Source: Leptospira sp. 96542 (lineage in GTDB: Bacteria > Spirochaetota > Leptospiria > Leptospirales > Leptospiraceae). From it: a stretch of DNA of 8,281 nucleotides. The stretch is taken from NCBI GenBank assembly GCA_029310945.1, contig JARJFC010000100.1, positions 1-8,281 on the forward strand, in the 5' to 3' direction. Under the pieces are notes generated by a model, which saw nothing but the letters and a program-made list of their open reading frames with translations, was not told the DNA's origin and made no database searches. Both the position numbers and the translations under genes were made by a program. Shown in pieces: positions 1 through 6,549 of this stretch. How positions within the stretch are numbered: position 1 is the stretch's first letter; the number at the start of each line of letters is the position of its first letter.

Positions 1-441
1 CTTGTACCCGACCTGCTCAAAGCGGGCAACCTGTTTCATGCCCATCTTCTCGTGGAGGCGCACGCTGGCTTCGTTCGGCAACACAATGCCACCCATGGCG
101 GCGTGAATGCCACGCTCCGTCAGGGCGGAAAACAAGGCTTCGTACAAACGGCTACCCAGGCCGCGAGCCTGACTGCCATGCTGGAGGTACACCGAGGTCT
201 CAACCGAGTAACGGTAAGCAGAGCGTTCTTTCCATTTGCCAGCGTAGGCATAACCCAGCAGTTGCTCCGCTTCTTCCAGCACCAGCCAGGGCAGGCCCGC
301 CGCCTGAATGGCGTCGATGCGACGCCGCATTTCCTCGACAGAGACCGGCTGCTCCTCGAAGCTGACCGTGGTGTTGGCCACGTAATGGTTGTAGATGCCG
401 ACGATGGCTTCGGCGTCGGCGGGATGAGCAGAACGAATCAC
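1..441 (-). CDS. GNAT N-acetyltransferase, phosphinothricin/methionine sulfoximine type (3'-truncated)
   Basis: The 147 visible codons read as a GCN5-related N-acetyltransferase that would transfer acetyl from acetyl-CoA to a small amine in the cytoplasm. The N-terminus (MIRSAHPADAEAIVGIYNHY) and the segment NTTVSFEE at residues 23-30 are typical of the Pat/Bar/MddA group, which acetylates phosphinothricin or methionine sulfoximine. The acetyl-CoA loop is QARGLG at 91-96, and the C-terminal helix motif is LPNEASVRLHEKMGM at 121-135. Family members are about 170-185 residues, so roughly 30 residues lie beyond the left edge. The start is GTG at 441: GGAG lies 7 nt upstream and an in-frame TGA just before it excludes an earlier start. 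The gene follows the EAL gene by 55 bp on the same strand, so co-transcription is possible. The family is secure; the true substrate cannot be read from sequence, since many such proteins are housekeeping enzymes rather than herbicide-resistance proteins. Confidence 0.88.
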   Translation of the reverse strand, partial: MIRSAHPADAEAIVGIYNHYVANTTVSFEEQPVSVEEMRRRIDAIQAAGLPWLVLEEAEQLLGYAYAGKWKERSAYRYSVETSVYLQHGSQARGLGSRLYEALFSALTERGIHAAMGGIVLPNEASVRLHEKMGMKQVARFEQVGYK

Positions 442-496
442 AACAAGGCTCCAGAATCACGCCGTTTTTTTCAAGCTTCCACGAACGCGGAGCCAT

Positions 497-1240
497 TCAC
501 CTTTGAAGAAAGGCCAGGAAAGCAGCCACAGGCAGCGATTTTGAAAAAAACCATCCCTGCCCCCATTGCACGCCCAGCTCCATGAGCTTCTTCGCTTGCA
601 ATTCGTGCTCAATCCCTTCCGCCACGACGATCGGATGGCCAGAGGCCGCCACCCGCCTGATTTCCTCTTTCGTCTGCTCAATCAGACCTTCACTGGCGAT
701 TTGATCCACCACGCTCTTGTCGAGTTTGATGTAGTCCAGTTTGGTTCGCGCCAGCAGCACCAGGCTGAGACCATCGGCCTCCACATCATCGATCGCGATC
801 CCGAGGCCTAGTCGACGCGCGGAACGCAAACCTTCGAGCGAAATGTGATCCGGTGAACCACGCTCCGTCATCTCCAGGACGAATTGCGGGTACAGGTCCT
901 TGACCCCCGCATGGTGAGCCGCGTACTGTAGTCCGCCCCGACCAAACAACTCGGGCGGCACATTGATCGAGATGTGAAAGTCTCGGTGGGCTCTGAGCCA
1001 GGCGCCAAGTTCCACCGCCACCTGCTCCACCAGCCAGTAGGTAAGGAGGCCGATCGCCGGAGTCCCTTCTATTTCGGGAATGAAGACGGCCGGAGAAACC
1101 GCCCGGCCATCCTTCTTCCAGCGGATCAGCGCTTCCGCGGCGACACAATCACCGGAGGTCAAGGAAACGATGGGCATGTACTCCAGGTGGAACTCACCCT
1201 GTTCAAGCCCGGAAACGACATCCTCATTGCTCGTCCTCAC
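497..1240 (-). CDS. stand-alone EAL-domain protein, putative c-di-GMP phosphodiesterase
   Basis: A 247-residue protein made almost entirely of one EAL domain, the fold that hydrolyses cyclic di-GMP to pGpG. Conserved elements in order: YMPIVSL at 21-27, EAL at 36-38 (E36), N93 in INVPP, EMTE at 123-126, D151/D152, YIKLDK at 170-175 (K172), AEGIE at 207-211 and GQGWFFSKSLP at 227-237. The metal- and substrate-binding acidic residues and the lysine are therefore kept. Loop 6, usually DDFGTGYSSL, reads DDVEADGLSL, so activity may be altered. There is no GGDEF, PAS, REC or membrane sensor domain, so any input must come from partners or expression. The start is GTG at 1240, the first start after an in-frame TAA, with GGGGGA a few nt upstream. 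It could be an active phosphodiesterase or a degenerate c-di-GMP receptor. Confidence 0.9.
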   Translation of the reverse strand: MRTSNEDVVSGLEQGEFHLEYMPIVSLTSGDCVAAEALIRWKKDGRAVSPAVFIPEIEGTPAIGLLTYWLVEQVAVELGAWLRAHRDFHISINVPPELFGRGGLQYAAHHAGVKDLYPQFVLEMTERGSPDHISLEGLRSARRLGLGIAIDDVEADGLSLVLLARTKLDYIKLDKSVVDQIASEGLIEQTKEEIRRVAASGHPIVVAEGIEHELQAKKLMELGVQWGQGWFFSKSLPVAAFLAFLQR

Positions 1241-1461
1241 AGTTCCCCCAAAAAGTTCTTATCCTGACCTGTTGCCTCATTTCCTCTTTTGATTCTAAGG
1301 TTTCACCTCAGAAGCCAGACCAGCTTGCCAACTGCCGTCTTTTCGAACGAAGGCCGAGGCATCACTTCGGGACACGCGCTTGGGGCATGTGAGTTTTCAA
1401 GAGCGGTGATGGAATCCCGCCCCGAAACGACGGTATCTACGCAAGCTCTGGCCGGGAATTC
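1241..1461. other. intergenic region between psd and the EAL gene
   Basis: These 221 bp separate the end of psd from the EAL start, both on the minus strand. No convincing open frame lies wholly within it. On the minus strand a TAGAAT hexamer (1292-1297) could be a -10 element for the EAL gene, but no good -35 sits 16-18 nt before it. A short inverted pair CATCAC/GTGATG is too weak to call a terminator, so I see no clear intrinsic terminator for psd. The spacing suggests that the EAL gene has its own promoter. Confidence 0.35.
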
Positions 1462-2340
1462 TCAACACTGCCGCAGCAGCGGCTGCCCCGCCCTCACCTC
1501 ACTCCCCGTCGACAACCCGTCCAACAGCTCGAGTCCCGGCGGCGCGAGCACCACGATGGTGGAGCCGTGTTCGAACCAGCCCATTTCCTGCCCGCGCTGC
1601 AAGAAGGCGTCACAAGGCAGCACTTGCGGCCCCGCGTAGTCATGGTGCAGGTTCAGGTCCAGGAAGTGCAGGCGCACGCTGGCCACGAGGATGGCGCCCA
1701 CGGGCACCAAGGTCAGTGCACGCTCCTGGTCGTGATCATCGCGGTACGTGGTTTCGATCACCGCGCGGTCATTGCGGCAGTAGAGTGATTTGACGCGCTT
1801 GAGCGCGATGGGGTTGACGTTCCACGCATCGCCCTGGATGTGGGTAACGCGCCGCACCCGGCAATCGACCGGCGCGTGAAAGCGGTGGTACATGCCGGCG
1901 CGCAGGCGCAGGGTAACGTAGCTGCCACCCTGGTGCTGCTGCGCCAGTTTGGAAGCCGCTGCGTCGTTGCCCAGCAGCTCGGTCAGGCTGTAAGGCATGC
2001 CCTTGATCTGCAGCAGCTCATCGCCCTGGATGCGGCCATGGCCGCCGATGATGCCGTCGCTGGGAGCGCACACCAACTGACGGTCCGTATCGAAGGGCCG
2101 CGCGCCTTCCTTCAGTTCGCGCACGAAGCAGTCACGCAGGCTGTCGAACTTCTGTTTTTTGGCTTCAGCCAGGTCGGGACGGGCGAAGAACTTGAAGGCG
2201 GCGATGGACGGCACGCGCACCAACGGGTTGCGGAATTGGGCGAAGCGCCCCATGAAGCGCGTGAGCGCGACGCGCGGCAGGCGGTTGGTCAGGACGAAGT
2301 TGAGGCTTTCCTGCTGCAGCAGGCGGTGGATGACGTTCAT
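1462..2340 (-). CDS. psd: phosphatidylserine decarboxylase proenzyme
   Basis: A 292-residue pyruvoyl-dependent enzyme that converts phosphatidylserine to phosphatidylethanolamine at the inner membrane, the last step of PE synthesis. Family motifs run in order: FVRELKEGARPF at 72-83, PSDG at 93-96, KGMPYSLTELLG at 113-124, YHRFHAPVD at 151-159 with the conserved histidines, LYCRNDRAVIET at 186-197, and VPVGA at 212-216. The self-cleavage site is HGST at 258-261. By family knowledge, cleavage between G259 and S260 gives a beta chain of 259 residues and a 33-residue alpha chain whose N-terminal serine becomes the pyruvoyl group. The usual leucine before GST is replaced here by histidine. The length is normal. 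The ATG at 2340 fits the domain start, though the ribosome-binding site before it is weak. The gene is divergent from the aminotransferase, with 131 bp between the two starts. No phosphatidylserine synthase gene is in the window. Confidence 0.96.
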   Translation of the reverse strand: MNVIHRLLQQESLNFVLTNRLPRVALTRFMGRFAQFRNPLVRVPSIAAFKFFARPDLAEAKKQKFDSLRDCFVRELKEGARPFDTDRQLVCAPSDGIIGGHGRIQGDELLQIKGMPYSLTELLGNDAAASKLAQQHQGGSYVTLRLRAGMYHRFHAPVDCRVRRVTHIQGDAWNVNPIALKRVKSLYCRNDRAVIETTYRDDHDQERALTLVPVGAILVASVRLHFLDLNLHHDYAGPQVLPCDAFLQRGQEMGWFEHGSTIVVLAPPGLELLDGLSTGSEVRAGQPLLRQC

Positions 2341-2471
2341 GCGTCGACTCTAGGGCGGATTTGTTGCAGAACGACGAAACGTCAGTGACAGGCCGAACGT
2401 CACGGGGATTTCACGCGCCTGTCAAATTGACCGCCTACAAAGCGCTTTTCAGTCACGGAAGCAACACAACC
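2341..2471. promoter_or_regulatory. divergent psd/aminotransferase control region
   Basis: This 131-bp spacer must hold the promoters of two divergent genes. It contains a 7-bp inverted repeat, TGACAGG (2386-2392) and CCTGTCA (2418-2424), with centres 32 bp apart, about three helical turns. It also holds two direct copies of AACGTCA (2378-2384 and 2396-2402), and a small palindrome GTCAA-A-TTGAC (2421-2431). A perfect TTGACA for psd lies on the minus strand (2420-2425) but has no good -10 at standard spacing. The symmetry suggests a regulator site; which protein binds is unknown. Confidence 0.35.
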
Positions 2472-4154
2472 ATGGTGGACGAATTTGCCTGGACGGCCGG
2501 ATTGCTGGGGGCCGCCGCCCTCACCCTGCCCAAGATCAAGCGCAGGCTGGAACTGTCACGCGCCAAGCACCCCTCACTGACCGGGCACTCGCGCATGGCC
2601 AAGCGCCTGGCGCGGCTGCTTCCGGGTTACGCCTATGACGAAGCCCAGTTCTTCAACAGCGACGGCGCGCCCGAGTCCGTGGTGCAACTGCGCCGCGCGG
2701 GGTTCCACGCCTTGGCGGGCCGCCTGCAGGCCAAGGCGCCGAAATCCATCGCCCTGACGCAGGAGATGCGCGACGGCATCCCCGACCTGCGCTTCACCGG
2801 CGCCTACCGTGTGCCCTTTCAGTACAGCCCCTATCTGCGCCAGCACATCTCCAGCGGCGCTTTCGTGCAATCGGCCAGCGGCGTGACCGTCACCGACCTG
2901 GACGGCAACCGCTATTACGACCTCGCCGGTTCCTACGGCGTGAACGTGCTGGGCGTGGATTTCTACAAGCAGAACATGGCCGAGGGCGCGGCCCTCACGC
3001 AGGATCTGGGCCTGGTGCTCGGCATGCTGCACCCCTGCGTGGCCGACAACGTCAAGCGCCTGAAAGCCATCAGCCACAAGGACGACGTGTCCTTCCACAT
3101 GAGTGGCACCGAGGCCGTGATGCAGGCCGTGCGCCTGGCGCGTTACCACACGCGCAAGAAACATCTGGTGCGCTTCTCTGGCGCCTACCACGGCTGGTGG
3201 GAAGACGTGCAGCCCGGCCCCGGCAACCCTCTGCCTCCGCGCGAAACCTACACCCTGCGCGAAATGCACGAGGCCTCTCTGAAGGTGCTACGCACCCGCA
3301 AGGACATCGCCTGCGTGCTGGTCAACCCGCTGCAAGCCCTGCACCCGAACAAGAACGCGCCGGGGGACTCCACCCTGCTCGACAGCAGCCGCAGCGCCAG
3401 CTATGGCCCACAGCAGAAACAAGCCTATGCCGCGTGGCTGAAGCAATTGCGCGAGGTCTGCACGGAACGCGGCATCGTCCTGATCTTCGACGAGGTGTTC
3501 CTGGGCTTTCGCCTGGCGCCCGGCGGCGCGCAGGAGTATTTCGGCGTGCAGGCCGACATCGTCACCTATGGCAAGACCTTGGGAGGCGGCTTCCCAGTGG
3601 GCGTGGTATGCGGCCCGCGCGCGCTGATGCAGCGCTTCCGCGAAGACAAGCCCGCCGACATCTGCTTCGCCCGCGGCACCTTCAAGGAACACCCGTATGT
3701 GATGGGCGCGATGAACGCCTTCTTGCGCCAGCTGGAAACGCCCTCCGTCCAGGCCCTGTACCAGGATCTGGATGTGGTGTGGGACGCCCGGCGCGACAAG
3801 TTCAATGCCCGCATGGCCGCGGAAGGCCTGCCCGTGCTGGCCGCAAATCTGCAAAGCATCTGGACACTGAGCTACACCCGCCCCTCGCGCTACAACTGGA
3901 TGTTCCAGTACTACCTGCGCGACGCAGGTCTGGCCCTGAGCTGGGTCGGCACGGGCCGTTTCATCTTCAGCCTGAACTACAGTGAGGCCGACTTCGACGC
4001 CGTACTGGAGCGCTGTGTGCAGGCCGCTCGGATGATGCAGCAGGATGGTTGGTGGCAGGCGGGAAGCGCCGAGGATGAACCCGCGCTGAGCAACAAGGAC
4101 ATCAAACGGGCCGTGTTGCGCGAGACTTTGAGGAAGTTCTTCGGGCGCGCTTGA
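2472..4154 (+). CDS. class-III PLP-dependent aminotransferase with hydrophobic N-terminus, function unassigned
   Basis: A 560-residue fold-type I PLP enzyme related to glutamate-1-semialdehyde aminomutase and other class-III aminotransferases. Residues about 137-525 form the catalytic domain: SGTEAVMQAVRLAR at 211-224 (phosphate binding), GAYHGWW at 237-243, FDEV at 339-342 with D340 for the pyridine nitrogen, and YGKTLGGGFPVG at 366-377 with K368 as the Schiff-base lysine. The catalytic residues look intact. True HemL is about 430 residues; this protein has some 130 extra at the N-terminus. These start with a short hydrophobic stretch (about 6-20) followed by a basic run (KIKRR), which may be a membrane anchor. 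The C-terminus is also basic. I chose ATG 2472, with GGAAG 10 nt upstream; the frame is open back to a TTG at 2361, but that start has little support. It is unlikely to be the housekeeping hemL. The substrate is unknown; position beside psd hints at a membrane or lipid role. Confidence 0.85.
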   Translation: MVDEFAWTAGLLGAAALTLPKIKRRLELSRAKHPSLTGHSRMAKRLARLLPGYAYDEAQFFNSDGAPESVVQLRRAGFHALAGRLQAKAPKSIALTQEMRDGIPDLRFTGAYRVPFQYSPYLRQHISSGAFVQSASGVTVTDLDGNRYYDLAGSYGVNVLGVDFYKQNMAEGAALTQDLGLVLGMLHPCVADNVKRLKAISHKDDVSFHMSGTEAVMQAVRLARYHTRKKHLVRFSGAYHGWWEDVQPGPGNPLPPRETYTLREMHEASLKVLRTRKDIACVLVNPLQALHPNKNAPGDSTLLDSSRSASYGPQQKQAYAAWLKQLREVCTERGIVLIFDEVFLGFRLAPGGAQEYFGVQADIVTYGKTLGGGFPVGVVCGPRALMQRFREDKPADICFARGTFKEHPYVMGAMNAFLRQLETPSVQALYQDLDVVWDARRDKFNARMAAEGLPVLAANLQSIWTLSYTRPSRYNWMFQYYLRDAGLALSWVGTGRFIFSLNYSEADFDAVLERCVQAARMMQQDGWWQAGSAEDEPALSNKDIKRAVLRETLRKFFGRA

Positions 4155-4173
4155 AGCAGGCCCAAGGTGCGAC

Positions 4174-4229
4174 CTCCAAAAGCAAGGGGCTGCATGCGCA
4201 ATGGCATGCAGCCCCTTGGGCGTTTGGAG
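4174..4229. terminator. long hairpin between convergent genes, probable terminator
   Basis: A perfect 15-bp stem (4183-4197 with 4204-4218) closes a 6-nt loop. It is extended outward by a 7-bp stem, CTCCAAA (4174-4180) with TTTGGAG (4223-4229), across a small internal loop. It sits between the ends of the aminotransferase gene (4154) and the receptor gene (4241). Read on the minus strand, the inner stem is followed by GCTTTT, so termination of the receptor transcript is the better fit. The plus-strand tract is only TTT, so termination there is less certain. Confidence 0.7.
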
Positions 4230-4240
4230 ACTACGCGGCG

Positions 4241-6415
4241 TCAGAAGTCAAAGGTGGCCGACACCATGTAGGTGCGGGGAGCGCCGACGGTCGCATAACC
4301 GTCCGTGTACGTCAGCCAATACTTCTCGTTCGCGACGTTCTCAATGCTCACGCGCAGCACCATCGGCGTGCCAACGACCTCGGTAGCGTAACGCGCGCCC
4401 ACGTCGAAACGCTGCCAGGCGTCCATCTTCAGCGTGTTGGCCTTGTTCATGTATATCTCAGACGTGCCCACCACACGACCGTTCAGGCTCAAGCCGCGCA
4501 CCCAAGATGTGTCCCAATCCAGGCCCAGGTTGTAGTTGAAATCCGGCACACCGGTGGCGGTGTTGCCTTCATCGGTGCCGTCTTGGGTGCGCGTCAGCTT
4601 GGCATCAATGAAAGCCGTGCTCGCCATCAGACGCAAGCCTCGCTGCATTTCGCCATAGGCGCTCAGTTCCACACCGCGGTTGCGTTGCTCGCCGCCGTAG
4701 AAGAAGACGTTGTTCTCAGTGATAGAGGTTGGCTTCTCGATCTGATAAACCGCCGCCTGCGTGATCATCTTGCCCCAATCCACCTTCACGCCCGCCTCGT
4801 ACTGTTTGGTACGTTGCGGCGCGAATGACTCTCCGAGGTTGCCGGTGGCAGCGGACACAGCACCCTTAGTGAGGCCGGCCGTGTAGTTGCTGTACAGCGA
4901 AACATTCTTCACCGGCTTGAACACCACGCCAGCCAGAGGTGTCGTCGCAGTATCGTTGTAGTAGCTATCGCGGGCATTCGAGCGATTGAAAGCGTCGTAG
5001 GTCTCGAACTGGATGCGCTGCTTCCGCAGTCCCAGAGTCAGAAGAACGCTGTCACCAGCGAAGGACAGTGTATCGGCCACCGCCACACTCGACTGCTTGA
5101 CAACCTCCCACGTCATTGGTTCCAGGCGCTCATCCGTGATCTCGGGCAAAGGAGCAGGATCGTAGATGCTGGAGGGGGTCGTTCCGGAACTCGCATAGAA
5201 GGCGCCTCGATCCCTGTCGAGGAAGTTCACGCCCAGCGCCAGCGTGTGACTCACGGGCCCGGTCTTGAAACGGGTACGCGCGCCAATGTCCGCCGACTGG
5301 CTCGTGATGTCTTCATCCCACCAAGCGTTGTACACATCGAAATTACCATTCGCATCCACTGAGGCACCAGGCAGGTTCTGCTGGAAGTAGTTGTGCATGT
5401 AACCCACGCCACCATACACCGTGGTGTTGTCGTTGATGTCAAATTCCAGGCGCGAGAACACCGATCGCGTGTTGTCGTCCATGTTCATGCCCGGGGAAAA
5501 GCTCTTGCTGCCATCTGGTGGCGCGGGAATAGAGGTACCCGAAAAGGAGGCCTGCGGGCGCATATCCTTGGTCTCCCCATGGGCCGCCCATGCGTCCAGC
5601 GACCAGCGCAAGCGGCGGCTGTGATAGTCCAGCGCCAGCGAACCCAGGTTCAGATTCTGCTCTCCGCCCTCGATATTGCCTTCCCCACCGCGCGTCACCG
5701 TGTTAACGCGCAGGCCCCATTGGTTGTCCTCGCCGAAGCGACGCCCCATGTCCAGATGCGCGCCGAACTGGGCATCGCTCATGTAAGTCGCCGTCAGGCG
5801 GGTCAGCGGTTCATCTGCCGCGCGCTTGGTCACAAGGTTGATGGCGCCGCCAATGCTGCCGTTCGGGCCAACGCCATTGGTCAGTGCACCTGGCCCCTTG
5901 AGCACCTCCACACGCTCGATCATTTCCAGCGGAATGTTCGTGGCAGGCGCCAGACCGTACATGCCATTGACGGCCGTGTCGTCCTGCTCCACGTCAAAAC
6001 CACGAATCTGAACGTTCTCATCAAAACCGCCGCGCGCCGTCACAGGGCGCACCGAGGCATCGTTCATCACCACGTCGGACATGGTGCGGGCCTGCTGGTT
6101 CTGGAGCAGCTCCGAGGTGTAGTTGGTGGTACTGAAAGGCACGTTCATCTGGTCGGTGCGCCCCAGCAGACCAAGATCACCGCCGCGCGCGATCTGTCCA
6201 CCTGCATAGGTCTTCTGCAAATTCCCAATCGCCTCGGCCTCACCCGTGACGACCACCTCCTGCAGCACATTGCCACCCTGCACCCCACTGTCCTGTCCCA
6301 TGGCGGCACCGGCGGCCAAGGTCAGGCCCGTGCCAAGAAAGCCCTGCAGCAACAAGGCGATGGGGGTGAATTTGAAGCGCGTCGGCGTGCGGGGATAAGA
6401 AACAGGCAGATTCAT
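4241..6415 (-). CDS. TonB-dependent siderophore receptor
   Basis: A 724-residue outer-membrane ligand-gated channel, likely importing a ferric siderophore with energy from TonB-ExbB-ExbD. The N-terminus has basic residues and a hydrophobic core (about 17-38), a signal peptide with probable cleavage near residue 40. A TonB-box-like LQEVVVTGE follows at 51-59. The plug spans roughly 85-200 and includes LGLLGRTDQMNVPFS (81-95), VQIRGFDVEQDD (135-146), VEVLKGPGAL (169-178) and GGAINLVTK (189-197). The remainder is a beta-barrel rich in alternating aromatic residues, ending in the sorting-type SATFDF with terminal Phe. ATG 6415 is preferred: a TTG at 6439 would put the start only about 9 nt after the inferred transcription start, but neither has a good ribosome-binding site. 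No siderophore synthesis, ExbBD or ABC-transporter gene is adjacent, so the receptor may take up siderophores made by other organisms. The ligand cannot be named. Confidence 0.93.
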   Translation of the reverse strand: MNLPVSYPRTPTRFKFTPIALLLQGFLGTGLTLAAGAAMGQDSGVQGGNVLQEVVVTGEAEAIGNLQKTYAGGQIARGGDLGLLGRTDQMNVPFSTTNYTSELLQNQQARTMSDVVMNDASVRPVTARGGFDENVQIRGFDVEQDDTAVNGMYGLAPATNIPLEMIERVEVLKGPGALTNGVGPNGSIGGAINLVTKRAADEPLTRLTATYMSDAQFGAHLDMGRRFGEDNQWGLRVNTVTRGGEGNIEGGEQNLNLGSLALDYHSRRLRWSLDAWAAHGETKDMRPQASFSGTSIPAPPDGSKSFSPGMNMDDNTRSVFSRLEFDINDNTTVYGGVGYMHNYFQQNLPGASVDANGNFDVYNAWWDEDITSQSADIGARTRFKTGPVSHTLALGVNFLDRDRGAFYASSGTTPSSIYDPAPLPEITDERLEPMTWEVVKQSSVAVADTLSFAGDSVLLTLGLRKQRIQFETYDAFNRSNARDSYYNDTATTPLAGVVFKPVKNVSLYSNYTAGLTKGAVSAATGNLGESFAPQRTKQYEAGVKVDWGKMITQAAVYQIEKPTSITENNVFFYGGEQRNRGVELSAYGEMQRGLRLMASTAFIDAKLTRTQDGTDEGNTATGVPDFNYNLGLDWDTSWVRGLSLNGRVVGTSEIYMNKANTLKMDAWQRFDVGARYATEVVGTPMVLRVSIENVANEKYWLTYTDGYATVGAPRTYMVSATFDF

Positions 6416-6441
6416 GGCCAATTTGTTAAAAGAAAGCAAAT

Positions 6442-6460
6442 AAAAGTAATTCTTATTATA
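6442..6460 (-). promoter_or_regulatory. probable Fur box overlapping the receptor promoter
   Basis: Read on the minus strand, these 19 bases match 12 of 19 positions of the classical Fur consensus GATAATGATAATCATTATC. The site lies in a markedly AT-rich pocket 26 bp before the receptor ATG and covers its -10 element. Iron-dependent repression by Fur is expected for such a receptor gene. The match is moderate, so this is an inference supported mainly by position and gene type. Confidence 0.6.
6455..6460 (-). promoter_or_regulatory. -10 element of the receptor gene
   Basis: A perfect TATAAT on the minus strand. It would place transcription initiation near 6448 and leave a leader of about 33 nt before ATG 6415. 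No good TTGACA-like -35 is found at standard spacing, so the promoter is probably weak or activator-assisted. Confidence 0.5.
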
Positions 6461-6493
6461 GATAACAATCGCTCAAGGACTGCCCCGCCCAAG

Positions 6494-6524
6494 AAAAAAG
6501 CGGCAGCCCAGAGGCTGCCGCTTT
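6494..6524 (-). terminator. intrinsic terminator of the Mpo1-like gene
   Basis: A perfect 12-bp stem (6513-6524 with 6497-6508) closes a CAGA tetraloop (TCTG on the minus strand). The stem ends in T residues that continue into an unbroken T-run on the minus strand (T-tract 6499-6494), then CTT. It lies 26 nt after the stop of the minus-strand gene ending at 6550 and should stop read-through into the receptor promoter. This is a textbook rho-independent terminator. Confidence 0.9.
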
Positions 6525-6549
6525 GTTTGCTGTGGCCTGATTGTCAGGC

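Noticed and set aside
52..585. Plus-strand open frame of 177 codons at the left end
   Set aside because: It covers the antisense of the acetyltransferase and the end of the EAL gene, and its product resembles no family.
1224..1280. An 18-codon minus-strand frame (ATG 1280) overlapping the EAL start, possible leader peptide
   Set aside because: The purine-rich AGAGGA tract is too close to the ATG for normal initiation and the peptide has no regulatory signature. It is probably chance.
1241..1300. c-di-GMP riboswitch before the EAL gene
   Set aside because: No GEMM-type conserved core or tetraloop-receptor pattern could be seen in the leader.
2375..2392. PHO box for psd on the minus strand
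   Set aside because: Only one half-site (CTGTCAC) is good; the second half, 11 bp on, matches poorly.
2361..2471. TTG start at 2361 adding 37 residues to the aminotransferase
   Set aside because: The added sequence would consume the divergent promoter region and has no ribosome-binding site. ATG 2472 has GGAAG at a workable distance and leads into the hydrophobic N-terminus.
2574..3269. Minus-strand open frame inside the aminotransferase gene
   Set aside because: The His/Val/Gly-rich product has no domain and lies wholly opposite a conserved PLP enzyme.
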